From contig DAORKI010000096.1 of NCBI GenBank assembly GCA_035439485.1, positions 1 through 13,708 on the forward strand: a stretch of 13,708 nt of DNA, in the 5' to 3' direction. The notes beneath the pieces are model-generated. The model worked only from the letters and a program-made list of their open reading frames with translations. It was not told where the DNA came from and made no database searches. How positions within the stretch are numbered: position 1 is the first letter of the stretch; every line of letters begins with the position of its first letter. The DNA is from CAIKXD01 sp035439485 (lineage in GTDB: Bacteria > Bacteroidota > Bacteroidia > UBA4408). The translations under genes and the position numbers were made by a program. Shown here piece by piece: positions 1 to 8,200 of the stretch.

Positions 1-135
1 AATATTAATAATAAATTATTTAAAACAAATATTTATTTATTTTTTGTCATAAACTCTACTTTAAAGAAGTCTAAACTAGTTTTTATATCTGCGAAATAAT
101 AAATTTACTTTGTCTGAAAATGTTTTAAACAATAG

Positions 136-166
136 TTTGTCAATACGATTGAAATTAATAAATTTG
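136..166 (+). promoter_or_regulatory. Bacteroidota-type promoter of the first secreted protein gene
   Basis: TTTG at 136-139 and TAAATTTG at 159-166 are separated by 19 bases. This matches the Bacteroidota primary sigma factor consensus (-33 TTTG, -7 TAnnTTTG) exactly in both boxes. Transcription would start near 172-174, giving a leader of about 34 bases that is A-rich just before the ATG at 207 and has no Shine-Dalgarno sequence, as is usual in this phylum. It is the best-formed of the three promoters in the window. The start point is inferred. Confidence 0.75.
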
Positions 167-206
167 CATTCGATGTTTAGATTAATTAACACAAAAAATA
201 ACTCAA

Positions 207-3200
207 ATGAAAAAAACAATTACAAAAATTAAAATGTTGACAGTAGCTCTTTTAGCTTCCTTGTCAGCGGTTCAAGCCCAGACTATTGTCACCCCAGATG
301 GACCAGTGACTTTTTGCGATGGAGGAAATGTGAACCTAAATGCTTCTGGAGGGACAAATTATCAATGGTATAATAACGGTGTTTACATCCCAGGTGCAAC
401 AAATGCTACTTTAAATGTTACCACAAGTGGAAATTATCAAGTTGCTGGCTCAAGTGGCTGGGTAAAGCAATCACCAACAGGTGGAACAACTGATTTAAAC
501 GATGTTTATAGTGTTGGAACACGTGTTTTTATAGTTGGTGACGGAGGTTTTATGAGAAGATCATACAACAATGGCAACGTTTATACTACGCTTAATACGG
601 GAACGAATCAAAATTTAAATTCAGTACATTTTATTGATACTTTAAGTGGATATGTTGTTGGAGATGGTGGTTTAATTATGTTTACCAGTGATAAAGGTAA
701 CAATTGGACAGTTCAAACAAGTGGAACTGTTCAAAATTTAATGGCTGTAAATTTTGTTGACGCAACTACTGGTTACGCATGTGGTGCCAATGGAACAATT
801 TTAAAAACTACTGATGGTGGTGCAAATTGGGCAGCACAAACAAGTGGAACCGCTGAACAATTAAATGCTATTCAATTTAGCGCTGGAGCAAATATTTTAA
901 GAGGTTATGCAGTTGGAAATAATGGTGTTATACTACGTACCATTGATGGTGGTGCAACATGGACTATTCAAGTGAGTGGTACAGCTGCAAATCTTAATGG
1001 TGTTGGAACAAACGGTGCAAATGTAGCCACTGTAGTTGGTGATGGCGGTGTTATTTTACGCAAAAGTACCAATGCTGGTGCATTTGTGGCTCAAACCAGT
1101 GGAACTACAGAAAATTTAAGATCATGCCAAATGCGCAGTAGTGCAAGAATAAATGTTGTTGGTGATGGTGGTGTGGTATTACGTTCAACTGATTCTGGAG
1201 CTAATTATTTGCCTATAGGACCAGGTGGTAGTGCAAATTATACCAGTGCTTTTGCAAGAACAAATACAGCTATTATTATTGTTGGTGATGGTGGTGTTAC
1301 ATATAGAACTACAAATGCAGGTGTTACTTGGTCAAATCAAAATGCTGCTATTTTTGTTAACGCTGCTGATTTTTATAGTGGTACCTCAGGTATTGCTGTT
1401 GGTGACGCTGGTGCAATTTACAAGACTACTAATAATGGTGTTGCATGGGGAAATAGAACCAGTGGTACAGCTGAAGATTTGAATGGTGTTTTTTGTTTTG
1501 ATGCAAATAATTATTGGGCTGTTGGTAATAACGGAACAATTGTAAATTCAATAGATGGTGGAGCTACTTGGTCAACCCAAAATAGTGGAGTTGGTGAAAA
1601 CTTAAGTGCTGTATGGTTTACAAGTGCAACTAATGGTATTGCTATTGGAACATCAGGTAGAGTTTTAACCACAAGTGATGGAGGCGCTAATTGGAGCGCT
1701 GGAACACAAGGTGCTGAAAATTTAAATGCGATTGCTTTTGCCGATGCAAACAATGGTGCAATCGTTGGAGATAACGGAACTATTTGGGGTACATCTAATG
1801 GTGGTTCAAGCTGGTCAGCTCAAACTTCAGCTTACAATACCAACTTGAATGCAATATCTTGGAGTGGTGTTAACGGAGTAATCGCTGGTGATGGAGGACG
1901 TGTTCAATTATCATTTGATGGAGGAGCTACATGGAATGGTCCAGGTAGTATTGTTGGCGCTGATTTGTTTGGCGCAAAAATGGAATCAGCTACTACAGCT
2001 GTTATTGCTGGAAATGGTGGAAACATTATGAGAACAAATGATGCTGGTGCTAATTGGGTTGCAGTAGTTAGTGGAACAACATCCAATATTACTTCATTAA
2101 ATTATTTTAATAATAATAATGGATATGCAATGGGCGATGGTTTCTGCTTAAAATATACTATACCAACATTAACTGCAAACACTCAAGTTACAGTTCAAGC
2201 GAATCCAACTGCTTCCATTATTGCAGATGGTCCACTTACTCAATGCCAAGGAAATGTGTTAATTTTAACTTCATCTTCTGCCACTGGCAATAGTTGGAAT
2301 ACCAACGAAACTACAAATTCAATTACAGTTACTACTGATGGAACATATACATTAACTGTAACTTCAAATAATGGTTGCACAGCAACAGCTTCGGTTGATG
2401 CAGAATTTGAAAGTTGTGTTCCTGCAACTGCTTTAAGACCTGCAGATTGTGCAAATCAAACGCTAGCTTTAAATTCAGCTATCATTTGCAATCAAATCAT
2501 TGGTGTAACCAGTTTTGAATGGGAAATTTGGGATGCAACTCAAACAACATTATTAAATACAAAAAATACCACCACAAATTATGTATTGTTAGGATCATTA
2601 TTGCCATCTATACAATATGGAACACAATACCAAGTTAGAATAAGAGTATTTATTAATAATCTTTTCAGTGATTACAGTTCATTCTGTACCATTGGTACTT
2701 ATTGCGATCCTTCAATTTGTGGAGTTCCTAATACACAAGTGAGAGCTATTGACTGTGGTAAATTTGATTATAGAATTTCTTCAAATAATCGCTTAGTAGC
2801 TGATCCTATTACCTCTGCTACTCAATATGAGTTTGAATTCAGAGATTTTAACACAAACGCCCTTATCGCTTCTAAAATTACCACTAATACAAACGCTGTT
2901 TATTTTAATACAGTTCCTGGTTTAGTAATTGGACATTACAATGTTACAGTTAGAGCAAAAAGAGCTTCAGTTTGGGGTAACTTTGGTACGCCATGTCATA
3001 TTGCCATCAGCAGCCTTGCTAGAGATGAAAACGAGACAGCAATTGATGAAGAAGGAAATTTAATTTCTGCTGTTGAATTTTCAGGTATCGAAACTACTGC
3101 TATGCCAAATCCTTTCACAGGAGAAACAAATATGATAGTGAATGCTTCTACAAATGAAGTAGTTCAAATTAACATTTTTGATATGACTGGAAGATTAGTA

Positions 3201-3326
3201 AAAGAAATGAAAGTAGTAACAAATCAAAAATTCATTGTTGGAACTGAACTTGAAAATGGTGTTTATGTAGTAAACGCTATTACCCAAGAGGGTGCTCAAT
3301 CTGTTTTCAGATTGGTAAAACAATAA
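207..3326 (+). CDS. Secreted T9SS substrate with Ig-like domains and 14 YCF48/BNR-like propeller repeats
   Basis: A protein of 1039 residues. Residues 1-24 are a signal peptide (basic start, hydrophobic core, cleavage likely after AVQA). An Ig-like domain follows (about 27-83, YQWYNNG). Residues 85-655 hold fourteen units of about 41 residues with the pattern W..QTSGT..NL.A..F....GYAVGDGG.IL.T.DGG, as in YCF48/BNR (photosystem II assembly factor-like) beta-propellers. Then come a second Ig-like domain (about 662-735), two related beta domains with paired cysteines (from LRPADC at 743 and VRAIDC at 845), and a Por secretion C-terminal sorting domain (about 964-1039, starting at MPNPF, with the NGVYVV motif). 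The family knowledge implies Sec export, then T9SS passage across the outer membrane. No catalytic residues are visible; surface adhesion or ligand binding is inferred. In photosynthetic organisms YCF48 assists photosystem II, but here only the fold is shared. The ATG at 207 directly starts the signal peptide. The gene is monocistronic, with its own promoter and terminator. Confidence 0.9.
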   Translation: MKKTITKIKMLTVALLASLSAVQAQTIVTPDGPVTFCDGGNVNLNASGGTNYQWYNNGVYIPGATNATLNVTTSGNYQVAGSSGWVKQSPTGGTTDLNDVYSVGTRVFIVGDGGFMRRSYNNGNVYTTLNTGTNQNLNSVHFIDTLSGYVVGDGGLIMFTSDKGNNWTVQTSGTVQNLMAVNFVDATTGYACGANGTILKTTDGGANWAAQTSGTAEQLNAIQFSAGANILRGYAVGNNGVILRTIDGGATWTIQVSGTAANLNGVGTNGANVATVVGDGGVILRKSTNAGAFVAQTSGTTENLRSCQMRSSARINVVGDGGVVLRSTDSGANYLPIGPGGSANYTSAFARTNTAIIIVGDGGVTYRTTNAGVTWSNQNAAIFVNAADFYSGTSGIAVGDAGAIYKTTNNGVAWGNRTSGTAEDLNGVFCFDANNYWAVGNNGTIVNSIDGGATWSTQNSGVGENLSAVWFTSATNGIAIGTSGRVLTTSDGGANWSAGTQGAENLNAIAFADANNGAIVGDNGTIWGTSNGGSSWSAQTSAYNTNLNAISWSGVNGVIAGDGGRVQLSFDGGATWNGPGSIVGADLFGAKMESATTAVIAGNGGNIMRTNDAGANWVAVVSGTTSNITSLNYFNNNNGYAMGDGFCLKYTIPTLTANTQVTVQANPTASIIADGPLTQCQGNVLILTSSSATGNSWNTNETTNSITVTTDGTYTLTVTSNNGCTATASVDAEFESCVPATALRPADCANQTLALNSAIICNQIIGVTSFEWEIWDATQTTLLNTKNTTTNYVLLGSLLPSIQYGTQYQVRIRVFINNLFSDYSSFCTIGTYCDPSICGVPNTQVRAIDCGKFDYRISSNNRLVADPITSATQYEFEFRDFNTNALIASKITTNTNAVYFNTVPGLVIGHYNVTVRAKRASVWGNFGTPCHIAISSLARDENETAIDEEGNLISAVEFSGIETTAMPNPFTGETNMIVNASTNEVVQINIFDMTGRLVKEMKVVTNQKFIVGTELENGVYVVNAITQEGAQSVFRLVKQ

Positions 3327-3346
3327 ATTAATTTAAATTAAATTTT

Positions 3347-3380
3347 AAAAGGCGGTTTCAAACTAGAAACCGCCTTTTTT
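3347..3380 (+). terminator. Strong intrinsic terminator after the propeller protein gene
   Basis: A perfect 9-bp stem pairs GGCGGTTTC (3351-3359) with GAAACCGCC (3366-3374) around a 6-base loop. It is extended by AAAA (3347-3350) against TTTT and followed by a run of T to 3380. It lies 20 bases after the stop codon. The A-run on its left means it could also stop transcription from the other strand. It separates this gene from der. Confidence 0.93.
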
Positions 3381-3446
3381 GTTTTAAAAAGACATCTTAA
3401 AGCAATCTTTTATATTTTATTAAACGATAAAGCAAGGATTTAAAAT

Positions 3447-3454
3447 TAACTTTG
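3447..3454 (+). promoter_or_regulatory. Promoter -7 box of der
   Basis: TAACTTTG matches the Bacteroidota -7 consensus TAnnTTTG and is followed by GCAC, much like the other two promoters here. No clear -33 TTTG is present 17-23 bases upstream, where the sequence is only AT-rich. The predicted transcript starts near 3459-3461, only about a dozen bases before the ATG at 3473. The box overlaps the upstream in-frame TTG codon at 3452, which therefore cannot serve as the start for this transcript. Confidence 0.65.
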
Positions 3455-3472
3455 CACTCCAAAAAAATTAAA

Positions 3473-4783
3473 ATGAGTAATATAGTAGCCATTGTAGGAA
3501 GGCCCAATGTTGGAAAATCTACTTTATTTAACAGGCTTACAGGCAGCAGGCATGCCATTGTTGATGAGATGAGTGGTGTTACTCGTGACAGGCATTATGG
3601 AGTATGTGAATGGAATGGAAAAGAATTTAGTGTAATTGATACAGGTGGCTATGTAATTGGAAGTGATGATATTTTTGAAGCAGAAATAAGGAAACAGGTT
3701 GAACTCGCTATCAATGAATCCAATATTATTGTTTTTGTTGTAGATGTGGTTGATGGAATTCATGATTACGATCAAATTGTTGCACAATTACTGCGAAAAT
3801 CAAAAAAAACTGTATTTGTTGTAGTGAATAAGGTAGACAATAGCGAAAGACACCAAATGACTGCCGAGTTTTATAGTTTAGGATTAGGTGAATTGTATCC
3901 CATATCTTCAGCAAGTGGAGCCGGAACTGGCGATTTATTGGACGAAATTGTGAAGAAATTGAATCCCGATGTGCAAATTGATAAGGAAGAAGAACGTTTG
4001 CCTAAGTTTGCTATTGTGGGGAGGCCGAATGTTGGAAAATCTTCATTACTCAATGCTTTAATTGGTGAAGAAAGAAATATTGTTACCTCAATAGCTGGGA
4101 CAACCAGAGATACTATTCACAAACGATATCAGTCTTTTGGCCATGACTTTGTTTTAGTTGATACAGCGGGTGTTCGTAAGAAAGGAAAAGTACATGAAGA
4201 TTTAGAGTTTTATTCTGTAATGCGCTCGATTCGCGCTATTGAATCATCAGACGTGTGTTTACTTATGATTAATGCACAAGAAGGATTTGAAGCTCAAGAT
4301 GTGAATATTTTTCACCTTGCCGAAAGAAACCATAAAGGCATAGTAATTTTAGTTAATAAGTGGGATTTAATTGAAAAGGATAATCAAACTACTAAATTAT
4401 ACGAACAACAAATTAGAGAAAAAATTGCCCCGTTTAAAGATATTCCCATTGTATTTGTTTCAGCTTTAACGAAACAAAGAATATTGAAGGCGCTTGAAAC
4501 AGCTGTTGAAGTATACAAGAGTAGAATTCAAAAAATTGCAACACGCAAATTAAATGATGTTATGTTGCCTATTTTAGAAAATAATCCACCACCTTCATAT
4601 AAAGGAAAATTCATTAAAATCAAGTTTATTACCCAATTGCCAACTCATGCACCAAGTTTTGCATTTTATTGCAATTTACCTCAGTATATAAAAGAACCTT
4701 ATAGAAGATTTGTTGAGAATAAAATGCGAGAAAATTTTAACTTTAATGGAGTACCTATTTTAGTCTTTTTTAGACAAAAATAG
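3473..4783 (+). CDS. der: Ribosome assembly GTPase Der (EngA)
   Basis: A protein of 436 residues, the normal length for Der, an essential GTPase that binds the 50S subunit and is needed for its late maturation in the cytoplasm. The double-GTPase arrangement is diagnostic. In the first G domain: G1 GRPNVGKS (9-16), G2 region GVTRDR (35-40), G3 DTGG (56-59), G4 NKVD (119-122). In the second: G1 GRPNVGKS (183-190), GTTRDT (209-214), DTAG (230-233) followed by VRKKGK, and NKWD (295-298). The C-terminal 80-odd residues form the KH-like domain, with PPSYKGKFIKIKF and the closing FNFNGVPILVFFRQK. All nucleotide-binding motifs are intact, so the gene looks functional. An open frame extends upstream to a TTG at 3452, but that adds seven lysine-rich residues absent from the family and overlaps the promoter; the ATG at 3473 is preferred. 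It has its own promoter and is flanked by two secreted-protein genes unrelated in function. Confidence 0.98.
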   Translation: MSNIVAIVGRPNVGKSTLFNRLTGSRHAIVDEMSGVTRDRHYGVCEWNGKEFSVIDTGGYVIGSDDIFEAEIRKQVELAINESNIIVFVVDVVDGIHDYDQIVAQLLRKSKKTVFVVVNKVDNSERHQMTAEFYSLGLGELYPISSASGAGTGDLLDEIVKKLNPDVQIDKEEERLPKFAIVGRPNVGKSSLLNALIGEERNIVTSIAGTTRDTIHKRYQSFGHDFVLVDTAGVRKKGKVHEDLEFYSVMRSIRAIESSDVCLLMINAQEGFEAQDVNIFHLAERNHKGIVILVNKWDLIEKDNQTTKLYEQQIREKIAPFKDIPIVFVSALTKQRILKALETAVEVYKSRIQKIATRKLNDVMLPILENNPPPSYKGKFIKIKFITQLPTHAPSFAFYCNLPQYIKEPYRRFVENKMRENFNFNGVPILVFFRQK

Positions 4784-4799
4784 CAGAATTTCACTTCGA

Positions 4800-4827
4800 T
4801 TATTTGTCATTATTTAATGACAAATAA
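4800..4827. repeat. Perfect 13-bp inverted repeat just after der, possible weak terminator or operator
   Basis: TTATTTGTCATTA (4800-4812) and its exact reverse complement TAATGACAAATAA (4815-4827) are separated by two T. It begins 17 bases after the der stop codon, where a terminator would be expected. The stem is almost all A-T and no T-run follows, so it is a poor classical terminator. A protein-binding palindrome or an mRNA 3'-end stabiliser are alternatives. Confidence 0.7.
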
Positions 4828-4857
4828 ATATATTTCAAAGATTTATTTAGAATTAGT

Positions 4858-4882
4858 TAAAATATTGATTATCAATATTTTA
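4858..4882. repeat. Perfect 12-bp inverted repeat, second of three
   Basis: TAAAATATTGAT (4858-4869) and ATCAATATTTTA (4871-4882) are exact reverse complements around a single T. All but two of the pairs are A-T, so an RNA hairpin would be weak. As DNA it is a near-perfect dyad of the kind used by dimeric regulators. The function is unknown. Confidence 0.65.
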
Positions 4883-4901
4883 TTAGAATAATTATCTGAT
4901 T

Positions 4902-4937
4902 ATTTTACATTTATAAGATTTTTTGTAAATGTAAAAT
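4902..4937. repeat. Perfect 12-bp inverted repeat with 12-base spacer, third of three
   Basis: ATTTTACATTTA (4902-4913) and TAAATGTAAAAT (4926-4937) are exact reverse complements around a 12-base spacer. The spacer can pair partly (TAAGA against TTTTG with wobble pairs), so a longer hairpin is possible. A run of six T sits in the right half of the spacer, not after the stem, so this is not a standard intrinsic terminator on the + strand. Confidence 0.65.
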
Positions 4938-5153
4938 GTTGATATTTAGTATCTTGTAATTATTATTGAATCTTCTAATTTTTTAGGATTTCATCAAGTT
5001 TAAAATTGAAAGATAAATTAACTTCATTTCACCTCGTTTAATCTTTTTAATTGTTGATAAACAGCATTTTAGCGCGATATTGGTAGATGCTTTTTTGAGG
5101 TTTATATTATCGTTTTGTTAAGTTTAACATAAAAAAAATAATATTAATCGTGT

Positions 5154-5180
5154 TTTGTTGATAAAAATGTGTTACTTTTG
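5154..5180 (+). promoter_or_regulatory. Promoter of the giant secreted protein gene
   Basis: TACTTTTG (5173-5180) matches the Bacteroidota -7 consensus TAnnTTTG and is followed by GCAC as at the der promoter. A TTTG at 5154-5157 lies 15 bases upstream, slightly closer than the usual spacing. Transcription would begin near 5186-5188, leaving a leader of about 100 bases before the preferred start at 5288. Confidence 0.65.
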
Positions 5181-5287
5181 CACTTTGTGGCATGTAAAAT
5201 ATTGCAAACAGAACGATGTTAATAACGAGAAATTATAAAATAAAACAAGAATACCAACCAATGATCTATTACTTTACAAAAAAAAGC

Positions 5288-8200
5288 ATGAAAAATTTTT
5301 TAAAAACCTTATTACTGCTCATTGCATTTAACAATGCATTCCTTAATGATGCAAGGGCTACTAATTATTACACTTTCATTAGTGGTGATTGGAGCAATCC
5401 TGGTGTTTGGACCACTGATCCCACTGGTTTGACCTCTGTTAGTCCAGCGGTTCCTGGAGCTGCTGATGCAGTTTTTATAATCAATAATAAAATTGTAACT
5501 AATACAGCTGTAGCAAGAACAGTTACAGCAACCTTTATTCAATCTAATGCCACCCTTGATTTAGGTGTATTGGCAGGTAATAATTTAGGTACGGTTACTG
5601 GTTTAGGTTTGCTGAAAATAAGTTCAACTAACTTCCCTCTCGGAACCTTTACAGCATTTGTCTCAGCGGCAGGAGGTACCATTGAATATTATGATGTAGC
5701 TGGTACCTTGCCAAGTCAGCTTACATACAATAACTTAACCATTTCCAATAGTACTGGTTCGGCCAATACTTGTATATTTCCCAATGGTTCAAATCCTACA
5801 AATTATACCATCAATGGAAACTTGAATTTAAGCAATACTGGTGGTGGAAGTTTAGTAGTTACTCTAGGAAATGCAGCTACTAATGTAATTAATTATTTAG
5901 TAAATAATAATATTGTAATTTCATCTGGCGTTACTTTTAATTCAGGTAATTTCAATGCAATTCATACACTCGAAGTACTTAAAAATTTTACGAATAGTGG
6001 TACGGTTCAGTTCAGTAATTCTGCACAATTCACTGCTTCTACCAATGGTGCTGTAAATGTTAAGTTCTCAGGTCCTTCCGGTTCAGTATTGGCATGTAAT
6101 TCGAATACGAATTTTTATTCATTGATTGTTAATAAAGGAATTGATGCTGGAACAACATTGCAGGTTACATCTGCAGCATCTGGTAACCTACAATTATATA
6201 CTAATGGTGATGCATTACAGTTGATTACAGGAACTATTCGATTAAATGTTAATAATACTTTAACTAGAATTAATGGAGGAGGTTTATTTACTATTCCTTC
6301 TACTAGTCGCTTATGGATTGATGGAGCATCAGCCTTAATAAATGGCTTATCAAATGGAATTCAAGTTGATGGTGAATTTAAGATTTCATCAGGAACATTT
6401 TCTATAGGAAACGAAGGTTTAATACTGGGTCTAAGTGGTTTAATATCAATTGATGGAGGTACAAGTACAGTTGAAAAAATTCGTCCAGTTGTTTCAGGTG
6501 GAACACAAGCTGGAACCTTTGCCATGACAACAGGAATTCTTAATGTAGATGGTACAACTACAGGTAGTGGTAATACTGACTTTCCGCGTTTTTGTTTACC
6601 ATATTCTGGTCAAGGATTTTTTATGAGTGGAGGTACATTAAATATTGCAAATCCCGAAACTGGAACAGCTGTTGATGGCGGACTTTTACTAGGCTGCACC
6701 AATTATGATGTTACCAATGGTACCATAAATTTAACTATTCCAGCTTCTGCTGCTAACTTTACGCTGAATTCAACAGTACCATTATTTAATGTAAATATCA
6801 ACAAAGCAGGTGCAGGAAGTGGAAAATTGATTTTAGCAAACCAAATTATAGGTGCTGGTATTGCATTGGCTTCTCCAATATTAGCTCAACCATTGGTGAT
6901 AAATCAAGATTTAGTAATTGTAACAGGTAATAGCCCTGTACTGCAAGCCAATAATAATAATGTTTCAGTTAAGAGAAATTTTTCTATCAATGTGGGAACA
7001 ACGTATACACCTGGAAATAATACAACAATTTTCAATGGTCCAACCACCCAATATTTTACATTAAATGGTACCATTACTTCTGGAATTTATAATTTAACAG
7101 TTAACAAACCATTAACTGTAACATGCTTTCTAGCCGGCTCTGCTACTTCACTTACCATATTAAATGATTTGAATGTGATTAAAGGAACATTTAACGATGT
7201 TACCCGCAAAATAAACTTATCTGGAAATGCCTTTATTACAGGTTTAGTGAATGGATTAGGAGGCTTGACACTTGTTGGAACAGGTGCTCAAACTATTGGC
7301 GGTGATGGTGCAGGACGTATTCAAACTTTAAACTTAAACAAGCCAAGTGGAACAACAACTTTGGTAGCCAATTTACAGGTTGAAACTGCACTAAGATTAG
7401 CTAACGGTGTTTTGGATATTGGATTATTCACATTAAATTTAACTACTAATGCAAGAGTATATGATGCTTTAACAGGAACAGGAACATCGTTTAACAATAC
7501 TAAAATGGTTAGAACTGATGGAATTGCATCAGCAGGTGGAATAAGAAAAAGATATAATGCCACGAATGTTTCCTTTTTATATCCATTAGGTACTTCAACA
7601 AAATATACGCCAGCCTACATTAACATTACAGGAACACCTACAACTTATGGTTACATTAATATCAGAGCTGTTAACAGTGAGCATCCTGTTGTAACTGCAA
7701 GTAACCAAGCTTTAAAATATCATTGGAAAACTTCGAGTTCTGGATTCGTTTTAGGAGCTGCCAATGTAGAACATATATACACTTATGATGAAACAGATGT
7801 AGTAACTGGGGTTGGTGTTTCTGAATCAGAGTATGTGGCTGCTTATTATCAGCCATTAGATGTAACTTGGGTTTCTGGAGACGTAACAGAGGTTGATGAA
7901 GCTACAAATCAAATTATAATTGATCCGGGTGTTTTTGGTCAAATCATTGATGGTGAATTTACCGCTGGTGATAGAGACCCTGATGATCCTTTCCAAGAAG
8001 TAATTGCCTTTTACTCTACCAAAAATGGAAATTGGGAAGATATAAATCCAGTTACCACACCTTGGTCTAATATTAGCCATTCAGGTGCTCCAGCTGCAAC
8101 TTCACCTGGTCCAAAAAATCCGGTATTTATTGGTGATGGAGTAAGTTTCTTTCATTCTGTAACCGTTACTGCTAATGGAGCAAAATCTGGTAACTTATTT

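Larger units (their letters stand above)
4784..5287. other. AT-rich intergenic region between der and the giant secreted protein
   Basis: This stretch of about 500 bases has no credible gene. Its first third carries three perfect inverted repeats (4800-4827, 4858-4882, 4902-4937). The middle (about 4940-5150) shows nothing recognisable apart from one copy of an 11-base direct repeat, TTGTTGATAAA (5051-5061), repeated at 5155-5165. The promoter of the downstream gene lies at 5154-5180, followed by a leader of about 100 bases. No riboswitch, tRNA or known small RNA was recognised. Confidence 0.7.

Noticed and set aside
105..112. TTACTTTG as a second promoter box upstream of gene 1
   Set aside because: It differs from TAnnTTTG at the second base and has no TTTG at the right distance upstream, while a perfect promoter lies at 136-166.
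207..3326. Photosystem II assembly role for the YCF48-like protein
   Set aside because: Only the repeat fold is shared. The T9SS tail, Ig-like domains and phylum context make a photosynthetic role implausible.
4817..4891. Small open frame of 24 codons after der
   Set aside because: It starts inside the first inverted repeat and runs through the second, is made of AT-rich codons only, and has no promoter of its own. Most likely chance.
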